Positions 37,827 through 47,435 of a stretch of 64,000 nucleotides of DNA are shown here, piece after piece. The position numbers and the translations under genes were made by a program. The first letter of the stretch is position 1; every line of letters begins with the position of its first letter. This stretch comes from JAGXRK01 sp963804005 (GTDB lineage: Bacteria; Bacteroidota; Ignavibacteria; Ignavibacteriales; Ignavibacteriaceae): assembly GCA_963804005.1 (NCBI GenBank), contig CAWDOP010000014.1:62001-126000 (forward strand), in the 5' to 3' direction. Below the pieces are notes generated by a model, which was not told the DNA's origin, searched no databases, and was given only the letters and a program-made list of their open reading frames with translations.

Positions 37827-39123
37827 TTAACCGTTATAATTCAGTGCATCAATACCGGGATATATTGCTGTTAAATCCAATTCATCCTCAATGCGAAGTA
37901 ATTGATTGTATTTAGCAACTCGATCTGTTCTTGACGCTGAACCTGTTTTAATCTGTCCGGCATTAGTTGCAACAGCAATATCAGCAATTGTTGTATCTTC
38001 CGTTTCACCTGAACGGTGGCTGATAACATTTGTATAACCATTTGATCTTTGCAAGTTCAATGCAATCAAGTGTTTCTGTTAAAGTACCAATCTGGTTTAG
38101 CTTAATAAGAATGGAATTTGCAACACCAAGGTTAATTCCTCTTGCCAGTCTTTCTGTATTTGTAACAAAAATGTCATCACCAACAAGCTGAACTTTATCA
38201 CCGAGTTTATCCGTTAACAACTTCCAGCCGTCCCAATCATCTTCTGCCATACAATCTTCCATAGACACAATAGGATATTGCTTAGCCCAGTTTGCCCAAT
38301 AATCAACCATTTTCTCAATTGATATTTCTTTGTTCGGGGCAGATTTAAATAGATGATATGCATTTTTCTCTTTTATGAAGAACTCACTTGCAGCAGGATC
38401 AAGAGCAATTGCAATTTCTTCGCCGACTTTATATCCGGTTTTTTCAATTGCTTCAAGAATAACTTCTATTGCTTCTTCATTCGATTTTAAGTTTGGTGCA
38501 AATCCGCCTTCGTCACCAACAGCTGTGTTGTAACCTTTTTTTGAAAGCACTGATTTTAAAGCGTGAAATGTTTCTGCACCCATTCTTAAAGCTTCAGCAA
38601 AATTTGGTGCGCCTATCGGCATAACCATAAATTCCTGGAAGTCAACATTATTGTCGGCATGCTTTCCGCCGTTAAGAATATTCATCATAGGAACAGGTAA
38701 AGTTTTTGCGTTTGTTCCGCCGATGTATCTGTATAATGGTAATCCGAGTGCTTCTGCAGCGGCTTTTGCACAGGCAAGCGAAACACCTAATGTAGCATTA
38801 GCACCTAAGTTTGCTTTATTTTCTGTTCCATCTAAAGCAATAAGAAACTGATCGATTGCAACCTGATCAGCAGCATCAAAATCAATAAGCTCATCAGCAA
38901 TTTTTTCATTTATATTTTCAACTGCTTTGAGGACACCTTTTCCGTTGTAACGGGATTTATCTCCGTCTCTCAATTCAACTGCTTCGTGTTCACCGGTAGA
39001 AGCACCGCTTGGAACAGCAGCTCTTCCTATTACACCACTCTCCAGCGTTACTTCAACTTCTAGAGTAGGATTACCTCTCGAGTCTAATATTTCTCTTCCG
39101 TAAACATCTACTATTGTGGTCAT
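37827..39123 (-). CDS. eno: Eno, enolase (one frameshift)
   Basis: Enolase converts 2-phosphoglycerate to phosphoenolpyruvate. Corrected length is about 431 residues, normal for bacteria. Motifs run in order: SGASTGEHEAVELRDGD, NLGANATLGVSLA, VGDEGGFAPNL with the catalytic Glu, MEDCMAEDDWDGW, LVGDDIFVTN, LIKLNQIGTLTETL (catalytic Lys) and SHRSGETEDTTIAD. The frame breaks near 38050: GCAAAGATCAAATGG should lack one base, giving LAKSNGYTNVISHRSGE. The C-terminal 80 residues are in the shifted frame. Loss of enolase would be severe, so this is almost certainly a base-calling insertion. ATG at 39123 follows AGGAG. Confidence 0.93.
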
Positions 39124-39245
39124 TTTATCTCCTGATTCTTTTTTTTCAGTTTAAGCAAATAGTTAAAAAATATCTTATCAAAATTAGTTAATAGTATGAA
39201 AGAATTAAAGCGAAATTCAGTACGTGAGAGGAAAACTGATTTAAC

Positions 39246-40001
39246 TTATGCGTTCGTTATTATTCCCATAAAAGAATCTGCTTTCAGACAAGCCCCGCCA
39301 ACTAAAGCGCCATCTATATCTTTCTGTGAAAGAAGTTCACTTGCATTGTCAGGTTTTACACTTCCGCCGTATTGGATTACTAAATCTTCAGCAATGTCGC
39401 TTCCGTATTTTAATAAAATTAATCCTCTTATAAATCCGTGAACTTCCTGAGCTTGTTGAGGCGTTGCAGTTTTTCCCGTTCCGATTGCCCAAACAGGTTC
39501 ATAAGCTAGAATCAACTTTTTCATTTGTTCAGATGAAATTCCTTCTAATCCTTTTTCAACCTGTCGCTTTACAACATCTTTAGTTATTTCTTTTTCACGT
39601 TCTTCAAGAGTTTCACCAATACAGAAGATTGGTTTTAATTCTTGCTCAAGTGCTTTTTTGATTTTTTTATTTATTGTTTCATCGCTTTCGTTAAATATTG
39701 TTCTGCGTTCAGAATGTCCCAGAATTACATACTCACATCCAACTGATTTTAACATTGATGCAGAAATCTCACCTGTAAAAGCGCCTTTTTCTTCAAAGTG
39801 CATATTTTGTGCGCCGAGTTTTATAATGCTTCCATTCACAAGCTTTGAAGCTTCTGATAAAGATGTGAAAGGCGGACACATAATTACATCACAATTAACT
39901 GATTTGTCTTTGAGTAATTCTTTTAAGCTTTTTATAAGATCTTCACTTTGCTTAAGATCGTTGTGCATTTTCCAGTTGCCGGCAATAACTTTTCTACGCA
40001 T
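39246..40001 (-). CDS. tpiA: TpiA, triosephosphate isomerase
   Basis: This glycolytic enzyme interconverts glyceraldehyde-3-phosphate and dihydroxyacetone phosphate. The 251-residue TIM barrel has RKVIAGNWKMHND with the catalytic Lys, EYVILGHSERR with the catalytic His and ILAYEPVWAIGTG with the catalytic Glu, then the phosphate loop QYGGSVKPDNA. The ATG at 40001 follows AGAGGA at 5 bases; the frame is open to a TTG at 40022 that adds seven residues and is not preferred. It is just upstream of eno in the same direction, so a small glycolytic transcription unit is likely. Confidence 0.96.
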   Translation of the reverse strand: MRRKVIAGNWKMHNDLKQSEDLIKSLKELLKDKSVNCDVIMCPPFTSLSEASKLVNGSIIKLGAQNMHFEEKGAFTGEISASMLKSVGCEYVILGHSERRTIFNESDETINKKIKKALEQELKPIFCIGETLEEREKEITKDVVKRQVEKGLEGISSEQMKKLILAYEPVWAIGTGKTATPQQAQEVHGFIRGLILLKYGSDIAEDLVIQYGGSVKPDNASELLSQKDIDGALVGGACLKADSFMGIITNA

Positions 40002-40085
40002 TTTTTCCTCTTTGTTTTTCAAAATCGTTAGGCAAAATTAAAGAAGAATCTGATGGATTGAAACTTTGCTTGCTCAGCGTAACTT

Positions 40086-40130
40086 CTTTGCGCTCTCTGC
40101 GTAAAATACTTTTTCTCATTTCTCGCAAAG
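40086..40130. repeat. Intergenic hairpin repeat (CTCTGCG type)
   Basis: The arms CTTTGCG (40086-40092) and CGCAAAG (40124-40130) frame AT-rich DNA with the run GCGCTCTCTGCG. It lies between the divergent tpiA and MFS genes. The composition matches dispersed simple-repeat units seen elsewhere in the window. Confidence 0.4.
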
Positions 40131-40165
40131 ATTACTAAGTTTTAGTATCAGGTTTGTGAAAAAAA

Positions 40166-41341
40166 ATGAAAAAGATAAAACCTAAAATCTCCAAACAGGT
40201 TTTTATTCTCGGAATGGTAAGTCTGTTCACAGACATCGCCAGTGAAATGCTTTATCCTGTTACACCGATTTTCCTTACGGCTGTTTTGGGTTCGTCTATG
40301 GCTGTTGTAGGTATGATTGAAGGAATTGCTGAATTCATTGCCGGAATATTAAAAGGATATTTCGGTAACCTTTCCGATAAAGTCGGGAAGAGATCTATCT
40401 TCATTACACTTGGTTATGGAATTTCAGCAATAGCGAAGCCTCTGCCGGGAATTTTTCAAAATGTCCCCACGGTTTTATTTTCTAGAGTTTCAGACAGAGT
40501 TGGAAAAGGAATAAGAACTGCGCCACGTGATGCTCTTCTCGGAAGTTACAGTAATGGAAATTCAGGTGCGGTTTTTGGATTTCACAGAGGAATGGACACA
40601 CTTGGTGCAGCGATTGGCCCTGTGGTTGCTTTAGTTCTATTACATTTCTTTCCTGAAAATTTTCAATTAATATTTTTAGTTGCGTTTGTGCCTTCAGCTA
40701 TTGCTGTTGCTTTTACTTTATTTGTTAAAGACAAACCTGTTCCTGCGAAACATATCAGCAAAAAAAATTATTCTGAGTTTTGGAGAAGTGCACCTTATAA
40801 TTATAAAAAATTGGTTGTGCTTTTAGTTGTTTTTTCATTTGTAAACAGCAGTGATGTGTTTCTTATTCTTAAATCAAAAGATATATCAAACTCAAATTCA
40901 TTAGCTATCTTCGGTTATATATTTTATAATTTGGTTTATGCGGCATTTTCTTATCCTCTTGGAGGCTTATCTGATAAATACGGAAAGAAAATTGTTTTTT
41001 CAACGGGATTGATAATTTTTTCAATTGTCTATTTAGGATTTGCTTTTGTTGATGATATTAATCTTATCTGGATTTTCTTTGCACTTTACGGGATTTATGC
41101 TGCTGCTACAGAAGGTGTTTCTAAAGCCTGGATTTCAGATATAATAACTGATGAAATGCGAGGTTCGGGAATAGGTTTAGTCACTATGCTTTCTAGTTTT
41201 GCTGTAATGTTTGGTTCATTCCTGACTGGAATTTTATGGGATAAATTTGGTTCAACAATTCCTTTTCTGATATCCGCAATTGTTAGCCTGATAATTGCAA
41301 TAGTTCTTTTCATGCAAAATCCACAAAGGAAATTAAACTGA
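40166..41341 (+). CDS. MFS-type efflux transporter
   Basis: This is a 391-residue inner-membrane carrier of the major facilitator superfamily with about 12 hydrophobic segments. The family signature between helices 2 and 3 reads GNLSDKVGKRS and is repeated in the second half as GGLSDKYGKK. The N-terminus (FILGMVSLFTDIASEMLYPV) is typical of a Bacteroidota/Firmicutes subfamily of drug or sugar-efflux carriers. The substrate cannot be deduced. It lies 108 bases before queC and may be transcribed alone. Confidence 0.85.
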   Translation: MKKIKPKISKQVFILGMVSLFTDIASEMLYPVTPIFLTAVLGSSMAVVGMIEGIAEFIAGILKGYFGNLSDKVGKRSIFITLGYGISAIAKPLPGIFQNVPTVLFSRVSDRVGKGIRTAPRDALLGSYSNGNSGAVFGFHRGMDTLGAAIGPVVALVLLHFFPENFQLIFLVAFVPSAIAVAFTLFVKDKPVPAKHISKKNYSEFWRSAPYNYKKLVVLLVVFSFVNSSDVFLILKSKDISNSNSLAIFGYIFYNLVYAAFSYPLGGLSDKYGKKIVFSTGLIIFSIVYLGFAFVDDINLIWIFFALYGIYAAATEGVSKAWISDIITDEMRGSGIGLVTMLSSFAVMFGSFLTGILWDKFGSTIPFLISAIVSLIIAIVLFMQNPQRKLN

Positions 41342-41449
41342 GAGGCAATTTTTGTATTATAATTTCATCAAATAACTTTACTTCAATTTTACTATTTTTA
41401 ACCCAATGATTTTCAATCTTGCAATGACATAATTTTGTAAATATCAAAA

Positions 41450-42145
41450 ATGCGTTCATCCAAACAAAATATTGCTGTTATTGCCTTAAGCGGTGGAATG
41501 GATAGCTGTGTAACCGCAGCAATTGCAAACCTTGAATATGAACTTGCATTTGCTCATATCAATTACGGGCAGAGGACGGAAAAACGAGAGCTGAAATCTT
41601 TTAATGATATTGCAGATCATTACAAGGCTAAACATCGATTGTTAATTGATTACTCTCATCTTTCAAAGATCGGCGGATCTTCACTAACAGACAAAAATAT
41701 AGATGTAAAAAAAGCTGATCTGGATAACAAAGAAATTCCTGATTCTTATGTCCCTTTCCGCAATGCAAATATACTTTCAGCTTGCGTTAGCTGGGCAGAA
41801 GTGCTGAATGCGAAAGCCGTTTTTATCGGTGCTGTTCAGGAGGATTCATCTGGTTATCCGGACTGCAGACAGGATTTCTTTTCAGCTTTTGAAAAAATGG
41901 TTGATCTTGGAACTAAACCTGAAACAAAGATTAAAATTGAATCGCCAATAATTTATTTATCAAAATCTGAAATAATAAAAAAAGGAATTGAACTTGATGC
42001 ACCGCTACACTTAACATGGTCTTGTTATCAAAATGAAGATGAAGCCTGCGGAGTTTGTGATAGCTGTGCACTAAGACTAAGAGGTTTTAAACAAGCCGGA
42101 TTTGATGATCCGATAAAATATAAAGTTAGACCAGAATATTTATAA
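41450..42145 (+). CDS. queC: QueC, 7-cyano-7-deazaguanine synthase
   Basis: QueC converts 7-carboxy-7-deazaguanine to preQ0 with ATP and ammonia in queuosine synthesis. The 231-residue protein has the PP-loop SGGMDSCVTAA, YVPFRNANILSA, the GYPDCRQDFFSAFEKM substrate segment and a zinc site of CYQNEDEACGVCDSCALR. The ATG at 41450 starts MRSSKQNIAVIALSGG. queF follows after 10 bases and the two form a short tRNA-modification unit upstream of glnD and murI. Confidence 0.95.
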   Translation: MRSSKQNIAVIALSGGMDSCVTAAIANLEYELAFAHINYGQRTEKRELKSFNDIADHYKAKHRLLIDYSHLSKIGGSSLTDKNIDVKKADLDNKEIPDSYVPFRNANILSACVSWAEVLNAKAVFIGAVQEDSSGYPDCRQDFFSAFEKMVDLGTKPETKIKIESPIIYLSKSEIIKKGIELDAPLHLTWSCYQNEDEACGVCDSCALRLRGFKQAGFDDPIKYKVRPEYL

Positions 42146-42155
42146 AGGAAATTCC

Positions 42156-42533
42156 ATGAAAAATAAACGTAAACTTCTCGAAACATTTGAGAACAAATAC
42201 CAGAAGCGTGATTATGCAGTAACCCACAAAGCACCTGAGTTTACTTCGCTTTGTCCCAAAACCGGTCAGCCGGATTTTGCAACAATTACTGTGGAATACA
42301 TTCCTGATAAATTATGTGTTGAATTAAAATCGTTAAAAATTTATTTGAACTCATACAGAAATGACGGAATATTTTTTGAAAGTGTTACAAATCAGATTCT
42401 TGATGATCTGGTGGCAGTAACAAAACCACGCTATATGTTAATCACTGCAGAATTTAATGTGCGCGGAGGAATTGTATCCATGATTGAAGCTGATTATGAA
42501 AATCCTGATTTCTTTGATGAAGAACCGTTTTAG
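42156..42533 (+). CDS. queF: QueF, NADPH-dependent preQ0 reductase
   Basis: QueF reduces preQ0 to preQ1, the next step after QueC in queuosine synthesis. The 125-residue protein is the short (type I, unimodular) form. It contains the catalytic Cys in FTSLCPKTGQPDF, the ELKSLK motif (Glu-Ser) and SYRNDGIFFE. The ATG at 42156 follows AAAGGAAAT. It is transcribed in tandem with queC, with only a short spacer before glnD. Confidence 0.95.
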   Translation: MKNKRKLLETFENKYQKRDYAVTHKAPEFTSLCPKTGQPDFATITVEYIPDKLCVELKSLKIYLNSYRNDGIFFESVTNQILDDLVAVTKPRYMLITAEFNVRGGIVSMIEADYENPDFFDEEPF

Positions 42534-42543
42534 TATTTGATTT

Positions 42544-45114
42544 ATGCTAGCCGCTGCAGAAAATAAACAAACTTTCCTAAAGGGCAGAGACGAACTCTTT
42601 CAGAAGTATGACAGAAAAACTGATCCTTTAAGGTTCAGTATGGAATACAGTCTGTTTGTCGAAGCAACTATTCGAAAGATCACTGCCGGAAAGAAATTTA
42701 AATTTGTTCTGGCATCTGCAGGAAGTTTTGCAAGGCGTGAATTATCTCCTTATTCAGATATTGACCTGATGATTATTTCAGATTCTATTGATGAATGTAA
42801 ACAGGATATTTCGGATTTGATCACTTCATTATGGGATAGTGGAATTGAAGCATCCAGCACTTTACGCGAACTGCCTGATATTCAAAAATATCTTTCATCT
42901 GATCTTCACACATTCACTCAGTTTTTTGAAACACGTTTTATTCTTGGAAACGAATCTGTTTACAAAAATTGGAACAAAACTCTTGTAGAATCATTTGATG
43001 ATAAAGACATTGTTAATCTTCTGAATGAGCTTTTTAATGATGTCCAAAGACGATACGATAAATATGGCGACTCCCCAAAAGTGCTTGAACCAAATATAAA
43101 AATGTCTGCCGGCGGTTTGCGTGATCTGCAAGCTGTTGAGTGGATGTATATGATTACTACAAAAAATATAATAAGTTCTCAACAAGAAGCCTCACAGGTT
43201 GAAGTTTTTGTTGAACATATACGCGACAATAAATTTACAACTCCAACCGAATGTATTAGATTGCTTGAAAGTTATAAATATCTTCTTGGCATTCGAAATT
43301 TTCTTCACCTGCACACAAACCAAAAAACCGACAGATTTGAATTTGCTTATCAGTTAAAGCTGGCTGAAACATTGGGTTATTCAAAAGACAATCCTCTTTC
43401 ATATATGAAAGAATATTTCAGGGCATCAACGGTTATAAATCGGTTTACAAAATCGATGATAAAAAAATATACAGATGAACTTTCCAGCCCTATTCCAGAT
43501 TCTCTTGCAATAGAAATTGATGATGACTTTATTATTAAAGGTAAAACAATATCTTATGTTTCAAATTCACCTTTAACTATGTCTGATATACTCCGTGCTT
43601 TATATTACCGCGGATTAAACTCAGCTCGATTTGATGAACAACTGCGCGGAAAGATAATTGAAATTGTTGAAGATTTTCATGAAACAAAACGTACGGAATC
43701 TGATTCTTCGGTTTTTTTCAGAGAAATTTTAAAGCTAAATAAAAATGTCGGACAAACTCTTTCTGTTATGAATGAACTTGGCGTTTTAAGTGCTTTCATT
43801 CCTGAGTTTGGCGAACTCAACGGATTTATGCAGCATGGAGTTTATCACTGCTATACTGCCGATGAGCACACTATAATGACAATTCGTAATCTTGAAAAAC
43901 TTGCTAATGATGATTCAACTTTGGGAAAAATATACTATTCCTTAAAAGACAGAGGAGTCCTTCATCTGGGGCTGTTATTCCACGATATTGCAAAACCGAT
44001 AAACATTTCCGGTCACGAAATTATCGGCGTTGAGATGTCTGCTTCAATTATGGATCGTTTAGGTTACAGTGAAGAAGAAATTAAAAAGGTCGGTTTCCTT
44101 GTTGAAAATCATTTGATAATGGAACAGGTTGCATTCAGAAGAAATTTAAATGACGCTGAAACTTTAAACTCATTTGCAAGCAGATTTGATTCACCACAGG
44201 ACCTCGATCTGCTATATCTTGTTACTTACGCTGATCTCTCTGCGGTTAATCCTGCTATCTGGACGTCCTGGAAAGCAGAACTTCTTCTGGAGCTTTATCG
44301 CAAATGTAAAGTCATGATTGAAGATAAAATATCCGGGGATGAACTTCTATACTCATCCACTTATGTTTTACCAAAAGAAATCATTAAACATTCAGAAGAA
44401 ATTTCTGAAGATCATGTTCAGGAACACATTGAATCTATTAACGATATTGCTTACAAAACTTTATTCACTGACGAAGAGATTGCTAAGCATATTGAAGAAA
44501 TTCAGAAAGGCAGTAATATTTCTGTTATGTTCAAGACGCTGCCGGGATTCACAAATATAACAGTTATAACTAAAGACTTTCCGGCTCTTCTCTCTAAACT
44601 TTGTGGTGTACTGGCAATAAATGATGCCAATATACATGATGCGAAAATCTTTACACGAAAAGATGAAATTGTAATCGATACTTTTAATGTAACAGATTTT
44701 GGAACTCATAAACCAATTGAGCCAGAAAGATATTTAAAAATTAAAAAGGACTTTAATTCTGTTGTCGCCGGTTTACTTCAGATACCGCAAGAAGTTGCAA
44801 TGATGAAATCCAAATGGTGGAGAATTGAAAGCAAGTTTTTCAAACGGACTGGAAACGTAAAAATAGTTTTTGAAAGTCACGAACGATATACAATAATTGA
44901 CATTTTCTCACCTGATCGGCTCGGATTTTTATATCACGTAGCATCAAAAATGAACGAGCTTGGCTTAATTATTTATTTTGCAAAGATTGCAACCAAAGGC
45001 GATGACATTGTTGATGCTTTTTATGTGCTTGATCGGAACGGGCACAAAGTGTCACCGAACGATTATGAATTAATAAAAACTCAACTCATTGAAACAATAA
45101 ACCAAATTCTATAG
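42544..45114 (+). CDS. glnD: GlnD-like PII uridylyltransferase
   Basis: GlnD senses glutamine and uridylylates or deuridylylates the PII signal protein. The 856-residue protein has an N-terminal nucleotidyltransferase domain with GSFARRELSPYSDIDLM (about residues 60-75), a middle region, an HD hydrolase domain (LGLLFHDIAKPINISGHE, near 475) and two C-terminal ACT domains (ITVITKDFPALLSKLCGVLA and IIDIFSPDRLGFLYHVASKM). The order matches E. coli GlnD. The ATG at 42544 lies 10 bases after the queF stop; no clear ribosome binding site is seen. Because the local GlnA lacks its adenylylation Tyr, GlnD here may act only on PII. Confidence 0.93.
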   Translation: MLAAAENKQTFLKGRDELFQKYDRKTDPLRFSMEYSLFVEATIRKITAGKKFKFVLASAGSFARRELSPYSDIDLMIISDSIDECKQDISDLITSLWDSGIEASSTLRELPDIQKYLSSDLHTFTQFFETRFILGNESVYKNWNKTLVESFDDKDIVNLLNELFNDVQRRYDKYGDSPKVLEPNIKMSAGGLRDLQAVEWMYMITTKNIISSQQEASQVEVFVEHIRDNKFTTPTECIRLLESYKYLLGIRNFLHLHTNQKTDRFEFAYQLKLAETLGYSKDNPLSYMKEYFRASTVINRFTKSMIKKYTDELSSPIPDSLAIEIDDDFIIKGKTISYVSNSPLTMSDILRALYYRGLNSARFDEQLRGKIIEIVEDFHETKRTESDSSVFFREILKLNKNVGQTLSVMNELGVLSAFIPEFGELNGFMQHGVYHCYTADEHTIMTIRNLEKLANDDSTLGKIYYSLKDRGVLHLGLLFHDIAKPINISGHEIIGVEMSASIMDRLGYSEEEIKKVGFLVENHLIMEQVAFRRNLNDAETLNSFASRFDSPQDLDLLYLVTYADLSAVNPAIWTSWKAELLLELYRKCKVMIEDKISGDELLYSSTYVLPKEIIKHSEEISEDHVQEHIESINDIAYKTLFTDEEIAKHIEEIQKGSNISVMFKTLPGFTNITVITKDFPALLSKLCGVLAINDANIHDAKIFTRKDEIVIDTFNVTDFGTHKPIEPERYLKIKKDFNSVVAGLLQIPQEVAMMKSKWWRIESKFFKRTGNVKIVFESHERYTIIDIFSPDRLGFLYHVASKMNELGLIIYFAKIATKGDDIVDAFYVLDRNGHKVSPNDYELIKTQLIETINQIL

Positions 45115-45122
45115 GTGCAAAA

Positions 45123-45947
45123 TTGAATTTTATGGAAAAAGAAAAGCCGATCGGAGTCTTTGATTCAGGTATTGGCGGATTGACGGTTGTAAAAAAATTG
45201 CTTTCAACTCTTCCAAAAGAAAGTATTGTTTATTTCGGAGATACTGCTCGTGTTCCATACGGATCAAAATCTAATGAAACTGTTATTGAATATTCAATTC
45301 AGAATACAAATTTTTTATTAAGCAAAAATGTTAAAGCAGTAGTTGTTGCATGCAACACAGTTTCTTCAATCGCTATTCAGGAATTAAAAAACAGATATAA
45401 TGTTCCTGTAATCGGAATGATTGAACCTGGTGCATATATGGCTGTGAACGAAACAAAGAATGGAAAGATCGGTGTGATTGGAACACGTGCAACTGTTGGT
45501 AACAAGGCTTATTCCAGGGCGATAAAAAAGCTGGATTCGAAAATTGAAACTTTTGAAAAAGCTTGTCCCCTTTTTGTTCCGATTGCTGAAGAAGGATGGA
45601 CTCATCATAAAGCCACTTATGAAATAGCCGAAGAATATCTAAAAGAACTTCGCGATCTTGAAATTGATACTCTCGTTCTTGGCTGCACTCACTATCCAAT
45701 ATTAGCTGACGTAATTCAAAAAGTGATTGGCGATAATGTTAAGCTGATTGATTCCGGAATTGCTTCCTCAGAAATTGTTAGAAATGAACTGGTTCGAATT
45801 GGATTGGAGACTAATTCAGCGATTCCCGGTCATCATTCTTTTTATGTGAGTGATATTCCAACCACTTTTAAACAAGTGGCTGAACTTTTTCTCGGGCAAC
45901 CGATAAATGAAGTTATTAAGGTTGATTTGGAAAAATTGAAGTTGTAA
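45123..45947 (+). CDS. murI: MurI, glutamate racemase
   Basis: MurI supplies D-glutamate for peptidoglycan. The 274-residue protein has the paired active-site regions FDSGIGGLTVVKKL, VVACNTVSS with the first catalytic Cys and LGCTHYPIL with the second. The TTG at 45123 follows AGGTG at good spacing, while an in-frame ATG at 45132 (MEKEKPIGVFDSG) fits the family N-terminus better but is 15 bases from that site. The choice between them is open. It is the last gene of the queC-queF-glnD-murI series and converges on hslU. Confidence 0.94.
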   Translation: MNFMEKEKPIGVFDSGIGGLTVVKKLLSTLPKESIVYFGDTARVPYGSKSNETVIEYSIQNTNFLLSKNVKAVVVACNTVSSIAIQELKNRYNVPVIGMIEPGAYMAVNETKNGKIGVIGTRATVGNKAYSRAIKKLDSKIETFEKACPLFVPIAEEGWTHHKATYEIAEEYLKELRDLEIDTLVLGCTHYPILADVIQKVIGDNVKLIDSGIASSEIVRNELVRIGLETNSAIPGHHSFYVSDIPTTFKQVAELFLGQPINEVIKVDLEKLKL

Positions 45948-46003
45948 CACAGCGAATCTGTTATAAATATAATTATACAATGCGCTTTGCGCCATGCCCC
46001 TCG

Positions 46004-47386
46004 CTAAAGTATATATTTACTCAAGTCTCGGTCTTTTATGATTCTATCTAACTTACTCTTAACGTATACAGCATCAATATTAACTACATCTTCCGGAAGT
46101 TTGTCAGGCACCTCAAATAAAATGCTGTCGAGCAAGGTTGTAAGAATAGTATGCAATCTTCTGGCACCGATATTTTCTACCTGTTCGTTAACATGAGTTG
46201 CTATTTTAGCAATTTCCTTAATCGCATCTTTTTTGAAATTTAATTTAACTCCTTCGGTTTCGAGAAGTGCAGAATATTGCTTTAGCAGGGCATTCTGCGG
46301 TGTTGTCAGAATTTTAACAAAGTCATCTTCAGTTAAACTGTTTAGCTCAACGCGTATTGGGAATCTTCCCTGAAGTTCAGGGATAAGATCAGATGGCTTA
46401 GAAACGTGAAATGCACCTGAAGCAATAAAAAGAATATGGTCTGTTTTTACAATACCATATTTTGTATTAACCGCAGAGCCTTCAACAATCGGAAGAAGAT
46501 CACGCTGAACACCTTCACGGGAAACGTCCGGACCCTGCCCTTTTCCGCCTCCGGCAACTTTATCAATCTCATCAATAAAAACTATTCCGGAATTTTCAAC
46601 ACGCTCAATTGCTTCGCGCTGAACCGCTTCCATATCAATCAATTTAGCAGCTTCATCCTGAATGATAAATTGTCTTGCTTCACTAATGGTTGATTTTCTT
46701 TTTTTCTTCTTCTTCGGCATCAGGTTACCCATAATTTCCTGAATATTAATTCCCATATCATCCATTCCAAACGGACCAAGCACCTGCATACCAAAATTTG
46801 CTTGGGCAGTAGCGTCGAACTCAATCATCTTATCATCCATTTCGCCGTTTTTCAATTTGGCCTTCATCCACTCGCGTGTCTTTTGATTTTGATAGGCTTC
46901 ATTGTTCTCTTCCTGCGCCGGCTGATCACCTGTAACTGCCGGTTGAGTTTTCTTAACCGGAGGAATTAGTATATCAAGTATTTTCTCATCGGCAAGTTCC
47001 TCAGCTTTTCCCTGCACCTCAATCGTTTTTTCTGATCGCACCATATTAACACCGAACTCAACGAGATCACGTATCATAGATTCAACATCTCTTCCCACAT
47101 AACCAACTTCTGTAAATTTTGACGCTTCAACTTTTACAAAAGGAGCGCCTGTAAGTTTTGCAAGTCTGCGTGCAATCTCTGTTTTTCCTACTCCGGTTGG
47201 ACCAATAAGTATGATATTATTCGGCATAATTTCTTCACGAAGAATATCGGAAATTTGCTGTCGTCTCCATCTGTTACGAAGTGCAATAGCTACAGCACGT
47301 TTTGCATCCGTTTGCCCTATTATATAATTATCAAGCTCTTTGACTATTTGTGTGGGTGTTAAATTTTTCGTTAATAACTTTGTCAT
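46004..47386 (-). CDS. hslU: HslU, ATPase subunit of the HslUV protease
   Basis: HslU unfolds proteins and feeds them to the HslV chamber. The 460-residue AAA+ protein has TPTQIVKELDNYIIGQ, Walker A GPTGVGKTEIARRLA, the pore region EVGYVGRDVESMIRDL and Walker B IVFIDEIDK. An Asp/Gln/Lys-rich I domain (about 140-235, with PKKKKKRKS) is inserted. The C-terminus ends in DLSKYIL, needed to dock into HslV. ATG at 47386; it follows hslV by 49 bases in the same operon. Confidence 0.97.
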   Translation of the reverse strand: MTKLLTKNLTPTQIVKELDNYIIGQTDAKRAVAIALRNRWRRQQISDILREEIMPNNIILIGPTGVGKTEIARRLAKLTGAPFVKVEASKFTEVGYVGRDVESMIRDLVEFGVNMVRSEKTIEVQGKAEELADEKILDILIPPVKKTQPAVTGDQPAQEENNEAYQNQKTREWMKAKLKNGEMDDKMIEFDATAQANFGMQVLGPFGMDDMGINIQEIMGNLMPKKKKKRKSTISEARQFIIQDEAAKLIDMEAVQREAIERVENSGIVFIDEIDKVAGGGKGQGPDVSREGVQRDLLPIVEGSAVNTKYGIVKTDHILFIASGAFHVSKPSDLIPELQGRFPIRVELNSLTEDDFVKILTTPQNALLKQYSALLETEGVKLNFKKDAIKEIAKIATHVNEQVENIGARRLHTILTTLLDSILFEVPDKLPEDVVNIDAVYVKSKLDRIIKDRDLSKYIL

Positions 47387-47435
47387 TTAATCTCTTTCCT
47401 TTAGTAAGGAACAAACTAGAGTTTGCTCAACAGTT

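Noticed and set aside
37827..38069. Second small gene after enolase
   Set aside because: It is the C-terminal 80 residues of enolase in a shifted frame, not an independent gene.
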